DNA of 64,000 bases from Paractinoplanes aksuensis (lineage in GTDB: Bacteria; Actinomycetota; Actinomycetes; Mycobacteriales; Micromonosporaceae). Under the pieces are notes generated by a model. It was not told where the DNA came from, did not search any database, and saw only the letters and a program-made list of their open reading frames with translations. The stretch covers positions 88,457 through 152,456 of the forward strand of contig NZ_JAMYJR010000035.1 of assembly GCF_024137025.1 (NCBI RefSeq), read 5' to 3'. Positions 38,315-47,037 of the stretch are shown one piece after another (position 1 is the stretch's first letter; each line of letters opens with the position of its first letter). A program made the translations under genes and the position numbers.

Positions 38315-39571
38315 TCAGGCGGCGGGGAGCCACACGGTGCGGGGCGGGGTGACCTCGTAGGCCTCGGCGGACAAATAAACCGTGACGCCCGGTCGGGGTG
38401 GGCCGAGCCGTAGCGAGACGTGGGCGATGAGCCCGACGCCGGCACCGAGCGGGCGGCGGGACACCGCGGCCACGCACCGATGCAGCAGTGCCGGGTCGAA
38501 GCCGTGCCGAGCGACCAGGGCCGCGACCCGATCGCGGGCCTGCCGGTCGTCGTCGACGTAATCGCGGATCGGCACGTAGACGCTGTAGCCGACGGGCTGG
38601 GCAGCCCCGCCGGCCAGGGTGTAGCTGCCGACCAGGGGGCGGCGGTCGAAGCGGCCGGGGCCGCCGGCGGCGTGACAGAACTCGCCGACGTCGTCCGGCG
38701 CCACCCCGGGTACGGCGGCCGCGGCGCGGGCCACGTCCTTGGCCTCGGCGTCGTAGTGGCTGACGTAGAGCTTGACCCGGGCCTGGGGGCTGTCGTGCAG
38801 GTCGACGGCGAAGAAGGCGAGGCGGTCGCGGCGGCCCAGTTCGCCCGGGCGGATCGAGCGCTCCAGCATCGTCCGGTAGGCGTCGCGCAGGCCGAGGCGG
38901 TGCAGGGCCTCCTCGACCAGTTCGGGGGCGCGACCGATTCCGGCCACCTCCGGGTTGAAGTAGACCTTGAACTCGGGGTCGCGACCGTGCCGGAACACGA
39001 GCGAGCACCACACGGCGAAGCCGGCGGTTGGTGATGCTGCCGCGCTTCCGATCGCCCGGACTGCCGCGCCGCCGGTCGTCAGAGGCGTGTTGCCGCCAGT
39101 CGGCAGAAGTACCGCACCACCATTCGGTACGGGCGCCGCACCACCGTTCGACAGAAGTGCCGCATTACTGGTTGGTGGGGGTGTCGCACCGCTGGTCGGT
39201 GGGGGTGTCACGAACAGGTCGCGGATGGCGTCGAGGCGGGCCGTGGCCAGGCCGAAGCGGGCGGCGTTGGCGGCCAGGAACGCGTACGCGGCCTGGGCGT
39301 TCGATCCGACGCCGGGCGCGACGCCCGGCACCTCGGCCAGGATGCGCAGGGCCGGGGGCTCGGAGTCGTTGAAGGCGACCGAGAATTCGACCGGTGAATG
39401 GTCGTCGGCGATGTCCGACGGCCAGGCCGGCGGGTCGGCCAGTGATCGGGCGCCGTGCGCTCCGAGCAAGCCGGCGAGGAGGTCGAGGGGGACGGCCGGG
39501 TCGAGATCGAGCACCCGGCACAGGGGGTTGAGCTGCCCGGCCAGATGTTCCAGGACCGAGAAGTGGCGCAT
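38315..39571 (-). CDS. DMATS-type aromatic prenyltransferase (tryptophan dimethylallyltransferase)
   Basis: A 418-aa ABBA-fold prenyltransferase of the DMATS family: FSVAFNDSEPPALRI, VWCSLVFRHGRDPEFKVYFNP, ARVKLYVSHYDAEAKDV and the final HVSLRLGPPRPGVTVYLS. The predicted reaction attaches dimethylallyl to the indole ring of tryptophan; the position is unknown. An extra 56-residue repeat (39041-39208) interrupts the fold between DAIRDLFV and the VWCSLVF strand. ATG with AGGACA upstream. First gene of the operon with tryptophanase. Its promoter region has a striking set of alternating half-sites. Confidence 0.88.
   Translation of the reverse strand: MRHFSVLEHLAGQLNPLCRVLDLDPAVPLDLLAGLLGAHGARSLADPPAWPSDIADDHSPVEFSVAFNDSEPPALRILAEVPGVAPGVGSNAQAAYAFLAANAARFGLATARLDAIRDLFVTPPPTSGATPPPTSNAALLSNGGAAPVPNGGAVLLPTGGNTPLTTGGAAVRAIGSAAASPTAGFAVWCSLVFRHGRDPEFKVYFNPEVAGIGRAPELVEEALHRLGLRDAYRTMLERSIRPGELGRRDRLAFFAVDLHDSPQARVKLYVSHYDAEAKDVARAAAAVPGVAPDDVGEFCHAAGGPGRFDRRPLVGSYTLAGGAAQPVGYSVYVPIRDYVDDDRQARDRVAALVARHGFDPALLHRCVAAVSRRPLGAGVGLIAHVSLRLGPPRPGVTVYLSAEAYEVTPPRTVWLPAA
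39041..39208 (-). repeat. In-frame 24-bp x 7 repeat inside the prenyltransferase gene
   Basis: Seven octapeptide units of the type TPPPTSGA, TPPPTSNA, ALLSNGGA, APVPNGGA, VLLPTGGN, TPLTTGGA, AVRAIGSA. They are diverged in sequence but constant in length, so the frame is kept. Comparable DMATS proteins should lack this segment. Confidence 0.85.
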
Positions 39572-39606
39572 GGAGTTGTCCTGTTCCGCGGAGGGGGGAT
39601 CCGCTG

Positions 39607-39647
39607 ACTCACCAATCGTGAGTGGACAGTCACTCTAAGTCGAGTGA
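39607..39647 (-). promoter_or_regulatory. Operator-like cluster of alternating half-sites upstream of the prenyl-indole operon
   Basis: Perfect inverted repeats ACTCAC-N5-GTGAGT (39607-39623) and TCACTC-N6-GAGTGA (39630-39647). Their half-site centres are spaced 11, 12 and 12 bp, about one helical turn each. A weak minus-strand promoter (TTGTGA, 18 bp, TAGAGT) overlaps the second dyad. Suggests cooperative repressor binding; no adjacent regulator gene is seen. Confidence 0.6.
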
Positions 39648-39840
39648 GACATGGATCACAATGCATCCTGGATCGTCGCGAGCTCACCGTCGGTGACGTC
39701 CGATATGGATCAATCACCCACCGCGGGGCGAACGGCGGCTACTCTGCGCTTGGCTCTGCGGAAACAGGAAAATGCCTCATCCGGTTCCCCATCCCGCGTC
39801 TCGACCACCTTCGGGTCGGCCCTTCGGTAGGTTCTTGATC

Positions 39841-40308
39841 ATGAAGGACGTGCGGCTGGAGCCGATGACCGAGGAGCAGTACCGGCCGTGGCGGGCCGAA
39901 GCCGAGACGCATTTCGCGCAGAGCGTCGCCGCGACGGGCCGGACCGTGCGGGACGCGGAGCGCAACGCCGCCGACACCTACGCCCGGCTGCTGCCGGACG
40001 AGTTCGCCACCCCCGACCACCACTTCTGGTACGCCTACGACGGAGACCGCCGGGTCGGCTTCCTCTGGATCAAGGTCACCGACGACTCGGCGTTCGTCTA
40101 CAACGTGTCCGTCGAGGCCGATCTGCGCCGCCAGGGCTACGGCCGCGCGATCATGCTGGCCGCCGAGCGCTGGTGCCACGAGAACGGGCTGACCCGGATC
40201 GGCCTGCACGTCTTCGCTCACAACACCGGCGCCCGGCTCCTCTACGAGCAGCTGGGCTTCGCCGAGACCGGCCGCAACATGGCCAAGGACCTCAGGCCAG
40301 CCTCCTGA
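39841..40308 (+). CDS. GNAT family N-acetyltransferase
   Basis: A 155-aa acetyl-CoA-dependent acetyltransferase: FVYNVSVEADLRRQGYGRAI contains the V-x-x-x-x-R-x-x-G-x-G/A pyrophosphate loop, and FAHNTGARLLYEQLGF is the typical C-terminal acetyl-CoA motif. Substrate unknown. ATG at 39841 chosen over an in-frame ATG 69 bases upstream because family similarity starts at VRLEPM. Its last codons and stop form the first copy of a degenerate tandem repeat shared with the convergent amidase gene. Confidence 0.9.
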   Translation: MKDVRLEPMTEEQYRPWRAEAETHFAQSVAATGRTVRDAERNAADTYARLLPDEFATPDHHFWYAYDGDRRVGFLWIKVTDDSAFVYNVSVEADLRRQGYGRAIMLAAERWCHENGLTRIGLHVFAHNTGARLLYEQLGFAETGRNMAKDLRPAS

Positions 40309-40560
40309 TTACTACGTCGACGCCAGTCACGGCGACGCACTCGGCACCCCAGCTCGACCCAGCCACCTGACCACCTCTCGCCGACGCCGGTCACGGCGAC
40401 GCACTTGCCGCCCCAGGTCGAACAGCTCGACCCAGCCACCTGACCACCTCTCGCCGACGCTGGTCACGCGGCGCACTTGGCGCCGAATACCTCAGCCCAG
40501 CTTCCTGACCACCTCGTCGACCGTGGTCACTTCGGCGTACTTGGCGCTCAGGTCGAAGAG
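40298..40560. repeat. Degenerate tandem repeat, four copies of about 62-73 bp, spanning two gene ends
   Basis: Copies begin at about 40298, 40360, 40433 and 40498, each opening CAGCC-like then CTGA-CCACCT-CGACG-GGTCAC-GCGACGCACT. The rightmost copy is the coding 3' end of the amidase gene. The leftmost includes the stop codon of the GNAT gene. The 183-bp intergenic region is therefore made almost wholly of duplicated 3'-end sequence. Confidence 0.85.
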
Positions 40561-41088
40561 GTTGGCCTCGTGCACCTCGCGCGTGCGGTCGCCGCAGGCG
40601 TCGGCGGCCACCACGGGGTAGAAGCCGTGTTGCATCGCGTCGGTGGCGCTGGCCCGCACGCAGCCCGAGGTCGAGACGCCGGCGATGATCGTGGTGTCGA
40701 CGCCGCGGGCGGTCAGGGTGGCGGCCAGCGATGTGCCGAAGAACGCCGACGCGTACTGCTTGGTCACCACCACCTCGCCCGGGGCCGGGGTCAGCTCGGG
40801 CACGAACTCGGCCGCGGGCGAGCCGTCGACCAGGGCGGCCAGGGCCGGCACCTTGCGCACGAAGAGGCCGCCGTCGCTGAGGTCGGGCGAGAAACGGACG
40901 CGGGTGTGCAACACGGGAATGCCGGCTTCGCGGGCGGACGCGAGCAGGGCTGCGCACCCGTCCAGCGACTGCCGGGAGCCCAGGTCGAACGGACTGCCGG
41001 CGGTGAAGTAGGCCTGCATCATGTCGATCAGGAGCAGGGCCGGGCGGCGCCCCCAGCCGAGGGCGCCGCCGAACGGAGTGTCACTCAC
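40492..41088 (-). CDS. Isochorismatase-family amidohydrolase (N-carbamoylsarcosine amidase-like)
   Basis: A 198-aa cysteine hydrolase: catalytic Asp in LLIDMMQAY, Lys in VVTKQYASAFFG, nucleophile Cys in GVSTSGCVRASA after a cis-peptide-type VST. N-carbamoylsarcosine amidase and related carbamoyl hydrolases belong here and act after hydantoin ring opening, which fits the HyuA/HyuB genes just upstream. GTG at 41088; the same frame is open back to the hyuB stop but has no earlier start codon. Last gene of the minus-strand catabolic operon. Confidence 0.85.
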   Translation of the reverse strand: MSDTPFGGALGWGRRPALLLIDMMQAYFTAGSPFDLGSRQSLDGCAALLASAREAGIPVLHTRVRFSPDLSDGGLFVRKVPALAALVDGSPAAEFVPELTPAPGEVVVTKQYASAFFGTSLAATLTARGVDTTIIAGVSTSGCVRASATDAMQHGFYPVVAADACGDRTREVHEANLFDLSAKYAEVTTVDEVVRKLG

Positions 41089-41190
41089 GTCGATACCAAC
41101 CTGCTTCGCGACGTCGAGGCCGAGCCGCTTGCCGAGGTCGGGCCGGCCCCAGGCCGGGACAGGCGGAGATCTCTGAGCCGTGGCCGGGCC

Positions 41191-43059
41191 TCACGTCCAC
41201 ACCGGCTTCTTGGGGGCGGGCAGGCCGGTTTCCTCCTCGCAGCGGGCCAGGATGTCGTCCATCGAGCCGCCCATGTCGAACACCGGCAGCTCGCTCGGGC
41301 GGGCGTTTCTGAGCGAGGTACGCAGTTCTTCGGTCGCTGCGGGGTCGACGGCTCCGTCGTCGACCACCACGCCGTACGCCCGGGCGCCCTCGGCCGTGAC
41401 CAGGCCGCGCCGGACCTCCTTGGCGACCAGCTCGGGGTCGCGTTCGAGCGGGTCGCCCCATCCGCCGCCGCCCCAGGTGACGAAGTGCAGAACATCCCCC
41501 GGGCGTACGGGAACGTCGTGACACTTGCTGGGCAGCACCTCACGCTCGCCGTCGGCCCGGTCGATCCACTTGGTGCCGCGGGCCCCCGGCGCGCCGCCGT
41601 TGACCCCCCACGGGTACATCAGCCAGCGGTCGTCGTGAATGGCGATCGTGCCCGGCTCGAGGAACCGGTAGGCCACGTCGACGCCGTTGCCGCCGCGGTG
41701 CAGCCCGGCCCCGCCGGTGTCGGCGATGGTCTCCCACTTCTCGATGCGCAGAGGGTAGTACGACTCCAGGAACTCGCACGGGATGTTGACGAAGCTCGGC
41801 CACAACGAGTGACCGTCGGGCCCGTCACCGAGCGGCCGCCCCGGGATGCCGCCGAAGCCGATCGAGTACAGCTGGAACCACTCGCCCTTGCGATCGCCAC
41901 CGGAGTAGTTGCCGGAGTACATGAAGTGCGGCGACGACGAGAAGCCGGCCGCGTTGAGCAGCGCCGGGTTGGTCTGCCCGAGCAGCCCGCCGAACAGGTC
42001 GAAGACCCGCCCGATGCCGTGGTTGCGGGCGTTGAGCGCGGCCGGGTGCTTCGGCTTCCAGTACGAGCCGTCCGGGATCGTCACGTCGACCAGCGGATAG
42101 AACCCGTCGTTCCACAGGATCTGCGGGTCGGCCACGGTGATCATGTAGATCCCGAAGAACATCCGGGCCAGGTTCTCGTTCAGGTAGTAGTTGACCGGGC
42201 CGATGGCCTGCGGCGACGACCCGCTGAAGTCCAGGTGCACGCGTTCGCCGGTCCGGGTCAACGACAACTTCAGCTCGTACGGGCCGTAGCCGACCCCGTC
42301 GTCGCAGATGTAGTCGGTGAACGAGAGCGTGCGGCCCTCCTCGAACACGACCTGCAGCAGCACCTTCATGGCGTCGTAGTTGCGCTGCAGCAACGCATCC
42401 AGCGCCGACACGTACGTCTCGACGCCGAAACGCGCACACATTTCCTGTACGCGGCGGGTCGCCGTGCGGCAGGCCGCGACCAGGCCGTTGAGGTCGGCCC
42501 GGTTCCAGTCGGGCACGCGCACCTGGTTGAGGATGATGCGCAGCGCGTCCTCGTTGAGCTTCCCGCCGTCGTACAGCTTGAAGGGCGGGATGACCACGCC
42601 CTCCTCATAGATGGTCTTGGCGTCGGTCGGCATCGACGACGGGGTCTTGCCGCCGACGTCGGACATGTGACCGAACATCGACGACCAGCCCACGACCCGG
42701 CCGTCGAAGAAGATCGGCATGACCACGAGCCAGTCGTTGGCGTGGCTGATCGCGGCCCCGCAGGCGTACGGGTCGGAGGTCAGCAGGACGTCGCCCTCGC
42801 GGATCTCGCCCGCGAAACCGGCCAGGAAGTCGGGGATGCTGAGCCCGAACTGGCCCACCACCATCTTGCCGGCCGGGTCGGCGATCAGCGGGAACTCGTC
42901 GTGCTGCTCGCGGATGCCGGGCGAGAGGGCGGTGCGGAACAGCACCTCGTCCATCTCGTAGCGGGCGTTACGCAGGCCGTTCTCGACCAGGTCGAGCGTG
43001 ACCGGGTCAACGTCCTTGGCGGCCAGGGGCTCGGTGTTGGTCTCCACGATGGTCGCCAT
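41191..43059 (-). CDS. hyuB: N-methylhydantoinase B / HyuB family subunit
   Basis: A 622-aa member of the hydantoinase B/oxoprolinase family: MDEVLFRTALSPGIREQHDE, LLTSDPYACGAAISHANDW, GGNGVDVAYRFLEPG, TWGGGGWGDPLERD. It forms a complex with HyuA for ATP-dependent ring opening of N-methylhydantoin or a related lactam; carboxylases of ketones share this family, so the substrate remains open. ATG, with hyuA ending one base upstream, implies coupled translation. Confidence 0.9.
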   Translation of the reverse strand: MATIVETNTEPLAAKDVDPVTLDLVENGLRNARYEMDEVLFRTALSPGIREQHDEFPLIADPAGKMVVGQFGLSIPDFLAGFAGEIREGDVLLTSDPYACGAAISHANDWLVVMPIFFDGRVVGWSSMFGHMSDVGGKTPSSMPTDAKTIYEEGVVIPPFKLYDGGKLNEDALRIILNQVRVPDWNRADLNGLVAACRTATRRVQEMCARFGVETYVSALDALLQRNYDAMKVLLQVVFEEGRTLSFTDYICDDGVGYGPYELKLSLTRTGERVHLDFSGSSPQAIGPVNYYLNENLARMFFGIYMITVADPQILWNDGFYPLVDVTIPDGSYWKPKHPAALNARNHGIGRVFDLFGGLLGQTNPALLNAAGFSSSPHFMYSGNYSGGDRKGEWFQLYSIGFGGIPGRPLGDGPDGHSLWPSFVNIPCEFLESYYPLRIEKWETIADTGGAGLHRGGNGVDVAYRFLEPGTIAIHDDRWLMYPWGVNGGAPGARGTKWIDRADGEREVLPSKCHDVPVRPGDVLHFVTWGGGGWGDPLERDPELVAKEVRRGLVTAEGARAYGVVVDDGAVDPAATEELRTSLRNARPSELPVFDMGGSMDDILARCEEETGLPAPKKPVWT

Positions 43060-43060
43060 G

Positions 43061-45103
43061 TCAGGCCTCCTTGGCCGGGGTGATGAGCAGGCTGCCGCTG
43101 GCGTGGGTGGTCGCGATGTGGCCGGGGAGGATGAGAGTGGTGGAGTCCATCTCTGTCACGATCGCCGGGCCCTCGATGACGTCGCCCGCGCGCAGGCTGA
43201 GCCGGTCGTACAGGCCGGCCTCCACGAACTCGCCCTCGACGTAGATCCGGGTGTGACCGGAAATTTCCGGCTTGCCCGTTCCGGACTCCAGCTGGATCGG
43301 TGCGACTCTCGGCCGCGGACCTGTCACCGACGCGCGGGCGTTCACCAGCTCGTGGTCGACGGGAAGGGTGAACGAGAACAGCCGCTCGTGCTCGGCATCG
43401 AACCGGGTCGCCAGCTCTTTGGGCCCGTCGGCCAGGTCGAAGGTGACCGGGAGCTCGTTGCCCTGCCCGACGAACCGGACGTCGGCCGAGTAGGAGATCG
43501 TCTGCCGGCCGACCGGCACGCCCTGTTCGGCCAGGCGTTGTGACGTCGCCTCGGCCAGCTCACTGAAGATGCCGGCGAACTCGGACGCTGACAGATCCCC
43601 CAGCTTGCGCAAGACGGTACGGGCCGACTCGTCGCGGGCCGACGTGGTGGCGTCGCCGAGAGCGCACAACACGCCCGGTGACGGCGGCACGATCACTGGC
43701 CAGGCGCCGGTCAGCTTGCCGAGCGCGTTGGCGTGCAACGGCCCAGCCCCGCCGAACGCGACCAGCGCGAAGTCGCGCGGGTCGAAGCCCTGCTGCACGC
43801 TGACCAGGCGCAGGCCGCCCAGCATGTTCTCGTTGACGATGTCGATGATCCCGGCCGCGGCCGCCTCGGCGCTCTCCAGGCCCATGGCGTCGGCGATCGT
43901 CTGCACGGCGGCGCGGGCCGCGTCCCGGTCCAGGCTGATCTCGCCACCGGCCAGCGACGACGGCAGATATCCGAGCACCACGTTGGCGTCGGTCACCGTC
44001 GGCTCGGAACCGCCTTTCCCGTACGCGGCCGGGCCGGGTTCGGCGCCGGCCGACTGCGGCCCTACGCGTAGTGCCCGCGTCAACTGGGGGACATGCGCGA
44101 TCGAACCGCCACCGGCGCCGACGGTGCGAACGTCGACGGCCGATGCTCGTACGCTCAAATCGCCGACTTTTGTCTCGCGCCCGATGCGTGCTTGAGCGTT
44201 TTGCACGAGGGCGACGTCCGTTGATGTGCCGCCCATGTCAAAAGTGAGCAGTTCGGTGTGCTCGGACTGCTCGGCCACCCAGACCGCGCCCGTCACCCCG
44301 CCCGCCGGACCGGAGAGCAGCATCGTCACCGGGGCCGCGATGGCCGCATCGGCCGAGGACAGCCCGCCGTCGCTGCGCAGGATGGACAGCTCGGCCGGCA
44401 CACCCTCGGCGGTCAGCTTGGCCGACAGGTTCGCGACGTACTTCGCCACCTGCGGTTGCACGTACCCGTTGGCCACCGTGGTGAGCGCTCGCTCATATTC
44501 GCGCATCTCCGGCAGCACGACGCTGGACAGCGACACCTCGATGCCGGGCAGCTCTTCTGCAGCCAGTTGAGCGATGCGCCGCTCGTGCGCGTCGTTGGCG
44601 AACGCGTTGATGAGCGAGACGGCCAAAGCCTCCACGCCGTTGTCGCGCAACTTGCGCAGCGCGGCCCGGGTCGCTTCCTCGTCCAGCTCGTGCACGACCG
44701 TGCCGTCGGTGCCCATCCGCTCCGGCACCTCGACGGTGTTCTCGAGCGCGGCCAGCGGCTCCGGTTTGGGCCAGATGATCCAGCCGGCCAGACCGCCGGG
44801 CACGAACGAGCGGGCGATCTGCAGCACCTGCCGGAAACCCTGGGTGGTGACCAGGCCGACGGTCGCGCCCTTGCCCTCCAGGATCGCGTTCGTGGCCACG
44901 GTCGTGCCGTGCAACACGTTCGCCACCGCGGCCCGGTCGATGCCGGCCTCGGCACACACCTTGTCGATACCGTTCAGGACGCCCACGGACTGATCGCTCG
45001 GCGTCGAGGCGGTCTTGGCCCGCCAGGTTGCTCCGGAATCCTCGTCGACCAGCAGCACGTCGGTGAACGTGCCGCCCACATCCACACCGAGCCGAAATGA
45101 CAT
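43061..45103 (-). CDS. hyuA: N-methylhydantoinase A / HyuA family subunit
   Basis: A 680-aa ATP-binding subunit with an actin-like fold: N-terminal phosphate motif LGVDVGGTFTDVLLVD, LHGTTVATNAILEG, central FDMGGTSTDVALV, and GGAGPLHANAL. It energises hydrolysis or carboxylation by the HyuB partner. ATG with GGGGAGAGCG upstream, 9 bp behind the CoA-transferase stop. Confidence 0.92.
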   Translation of the reverse strand: MSFRLGVDVGGTFTDVLLVDEDSGATWRAKTASTPSDQSVGVLNGIDKVCAEAGIDRAAVANVLHGTTVATNAILEGKGATVGLVTTQGFRQVLQIARSFVPGGLAGWIIWPKPEPLAALENTVEVPERMGTDGTVVHELDEEATRAALRKLRDNGVEALAVSLINAFANDAHERRIAQLAAEELPGIEVSLSSVVLPEMREYERALTTVANGYVQPQVAKYVANLSAKLTAEGVPAELSILRSDGGLSSADAAIAAPVTMLLSGPAGGVTGAVWVAEQSEHTELLTFDMGGTSTDVALVQNAQARIGRETKVGDLSVRASAVDVRTVGAGGGSIAHVPQLTRALRVGPQSAGAEPGPAAYGKGGSEPTVTDANVVLGYLPSSLAGGEISLDRDAARAAVQTIADAMGLESAEAAAAGIIDIVNENMLGGLRLVSVQQGFDPRDFALVAFGGAGPLHANALGKLTGAWPVIVPPSPGVLCALGDATTSARDESARTVLRKLGDLSASEFAGIFSELAEATSQRLAEQGVPVGRQTISYSADVRFVGQGNELPVTFDLADGPKELATRFDAEHERLFSFTLPVDHELVNARASVTGPRPRVAPIQLESGTGKPEISGHTRIYVEGEFVEAGLYDRLSLRAGDVIEGPAIVTEMDSTTLILPGHIATTHASGSLLITPAKEA

Positions 45104-45112
45104 CGCTCTCCC

Positions 45113-46306
45113 CTAGATAATCTTGGCAGTGCGCAAACGCGCGCGCTCCGTTTCGTCCAGGCCCAGAAGGCCGCCGTACACCTCGTCGTTGTGCTCGCCC
45201 AGCGCCGGTCCGGCGGTACGCACCGAACCGGGGGTGGCGGACAGCTTCGGGGTCGCGTTCTGCATCGGCAGTTCGCCGAAGTCGGGGTGGGGCACGTTCA
45301 CGATCGCCTCGCGGGCCGCGAAGTGCGGGTCGCCGAACATGTCCTTGGCGCGGAAGATCCGCCCGGCCGGCACGCCGTTCTCGTGCAGCGTGGCCAGCAG
45401 GGCCTCGGCCTCGACGGTCGAGGTCCACTCGGCGATCAGGGTGTCGAGTTCGGCCATCGCGGCGCCGCGGGCCCCATGCGTGGCGTACCGCGGGTCCTTG
45501 GCCAGTTCGGGCTGTCCCATGGCGGTGGCCAGCCGGCCGAACACGGTGTCCTGGTTGGCCGCGATCAGGATCAGGTCGCCGTCGCCGGTCGGATAGACGT
45601 TGCTGGGCGAGACGTTGGGCAGGGTGGCGCCGGTGCGCTCGCGCTGGTACCCGGCGACCGCCCACTCCGGCAGCAGCGATTCCATCATGGCCAGTACGGC
45701 TTCGTAGATGGCCGAATCGACGATCTGGCCGCGTCCGGTGTTCGTTCGCGCGTGCAGAGCGACCAAAGTGCCCAGGCACGCGTACGTGGCGGCGAGCGAA
45801 TCGCCGAGGCTGATGCCCGCGCGCACCGGCGGGCCGTCGGGCTCCCCCATCACGTACCGGATGCCGCCCATCGCCTCGCCGATCGAGCCGAACCCGGCCC
45901 GGCTCGAGTACGGCCCGTTCTGGCCGTAGCCGGTGACCCGGGTGATGATCAGACCCGGGTTCGTCTGCCACAGCGTCTCGGGCGCCATGCCCCAGCGCTC
46001 GAGGGTGCCGGGCCGGAAGTTCTCGACCACGACGTCCGCCGTGTCGATCAGACGGCGGATCAGGGCCTGGCCTTCCTCCGTACGCAAATCGCAGGTGACG
46101 GACTTCTTGTTACGCGCGACGACGGGCCACCACAGCGACTTGCCGTGCGGCTTCTCCCGCCCCCACTGGCGCATCGGGTCGCCGCGGCCCGGGTCCTCGA
46201 CCTTGACCACCTCGGCCCCGAAGTCGCCCAGCAGCTGCCCGCAGAAGGGACCGGCCAGGAGTTGCCCGAACTCGACCACCCGCAGATCGCCCAGCGGCCC
46301 GGTCAT
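45113..46306 (-). CDS. CaiB/BaiF class III CoA-transferase
   Basis: A 397-aa family III CoA-transferase: VVEFGQLLAGPFCGQLLGDFGAEVVKVE, the catalytic-Asp region NFRPGTLERWG, TRVTGYGQNGPYSSRAGF, and VYPTGDGDLILIAAN. It moves CoA between carboxylates, activating a substrate or intermediate of the catabolic cluster. ATG at 46306 lies in the regulator stop (ATGA); an upstream in-frame start would lie inside the regulator gene. Confidence 0.92.
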   Translation of the reverse strand: MTGPLGDLRVVEFGQLLAGPFCGQLLGDFGAEVVKVEDPGRGDPMRQWGREKPHGKSLWWPVVARNKKSVTCDLRTEEGQALIRRLIDTADVVVENFRPGTLERWGMAPETLWQTNPGLIITRVTGYGQNGPYSSRAGFGSIGEAMGGIRYVMGEPDGPPVRAGISLGDSLAATYACLGTLVALHARTNTGRGQIVDSAIYEAVLAMMESLLPEWAVAGYQRERTGATLPNVSPSNVYPTGDGDLILIAANQDTVFGRLATAMGQPELAKDPRYATHGARGAAMAELDTLIAEWTSTVEAEALLATLHENGVPAGRIFRAKDMFGDPHFAAREAIVNVPHPDFGELPMQNATPKLSATPGSVRTAGPALGEHNDEVYGGLLGLDETERARLRTAKII

Positions 46307-46944
46307 GAGTGTCCCCCGATCATCGTGGCGCGGGCGTTGTAGAGGTGGGCCCGCATGATCGCTTCGGCCCACTCCCCGGCGCCGGCCCGCGCGGCGGCAA
46401 CCATCTCGACGTGGTGGTGCAGACTGCGCGACAGCGCGTCCGGCGTGTAGTCCTGGAAGTTCCGGGTCACGACGGCCGCATGGGTGACGCCGCGCAGCGC
46501 CCCGGCCAGCGGCGGCGAGCCCGCGGCGTCGATGAACAGCCCGTGGAACCGGCGGTTGAGCTCGACCAGGGCGCTCAGGTCCTGGTTGCGCCCCGGCCCG
46601 CCGACCCGCAGCATCCGGGCCGCGAGCTCATCCAGTTCGTCCAGTTGCTCCGGCCCGAGGTTGGGCACGGCCTGGCGTACGGCGTAGGGCTCGAGCCGCA
46701 GGCGGAGCTCGAAGATCTCGCGCAGGTGCTCGGCCGACCACGACGCGACCCGCGCCCCGCGGTTGGGCTGGATCTCGACCAGCCCCTCGGCCGCGAGCCG
46801 GGACAGCGCCTCGCGGATCGGCGTGCGGCTGACCGAGAGCCGACCGGCCAGATCGGCCTCGCCGAGCCGCGCGCCGGACGCGATCGCCCCTGACAGGATC
46901 TCCTCCCGCAGGGACTGCGCCACCTGTTCCGCCGCTGGTCGCAC
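46303..46944 (-). CDS. GntR/FCD family transcriptional regulator
   Basis: About 213 aa: winged helix-turn-helix (GARLGEADLAGRLSVSRTPIREALSRLAAEGLVE) followed by an FCD ligand-binding domain with metal-ligand histidines (FHGLFIDAAG, SLHHHVEMVAAA). GTG at 46944 is preceded by CGAGGAGGCC; a TTG at 46974 in the same frame lies in the operator palindrome. First gene of the catabolic operon and divergent from the HMG-CoA-lyase-like gene; the likely repressor of both arms, released by a pathway acid. Confidence 0.9.
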   Translation of the reverse strand: MRPAAEQVAQSLREEILSGAIASGARLGEADLAGRLSVSRTPIREALSRLAAEGLVEIQPNRGARVASWSAEHLREIFELRLRLEPYAVRQAVPNLGPEQLDELDELAARMLRVGGPGRNQDLSALVELNRRFHGLFIDAAGSPPLAGALRGVTHAAVVTRNFQDYTPDALSRSLHHHVEMVAAARAGAGEWAEAIMRAHLYNARATMIGGHS

Positions 46945-46964
46945 CCGGCCTCCTCGCCGCTCGG

Positions 46965-47037
46965 TTGCATGCAATCCTTGCCATGATCCCGTTGTTTCCG
47001 CAAGAGTGTGCGCATGGAAACGTCAGGTTGTATGCAA
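46965..47037. promoter_or_regulatory. Pair of TTGyATGCAA operators in a divergent promoter
   Basis: TTGCATGCAA (46965-46974, perfect palindrome) and TTGTATGCAA (47028-47037) are 63 bp apart, six helical turns, within a longer shared block GGTTGyATGCAAT. One lies at the regulator's start, the other on the ATG of the lyase gene. They fit binding by the adjacent GntR protein with DNA looping or steric block. Confidence 0.75.
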
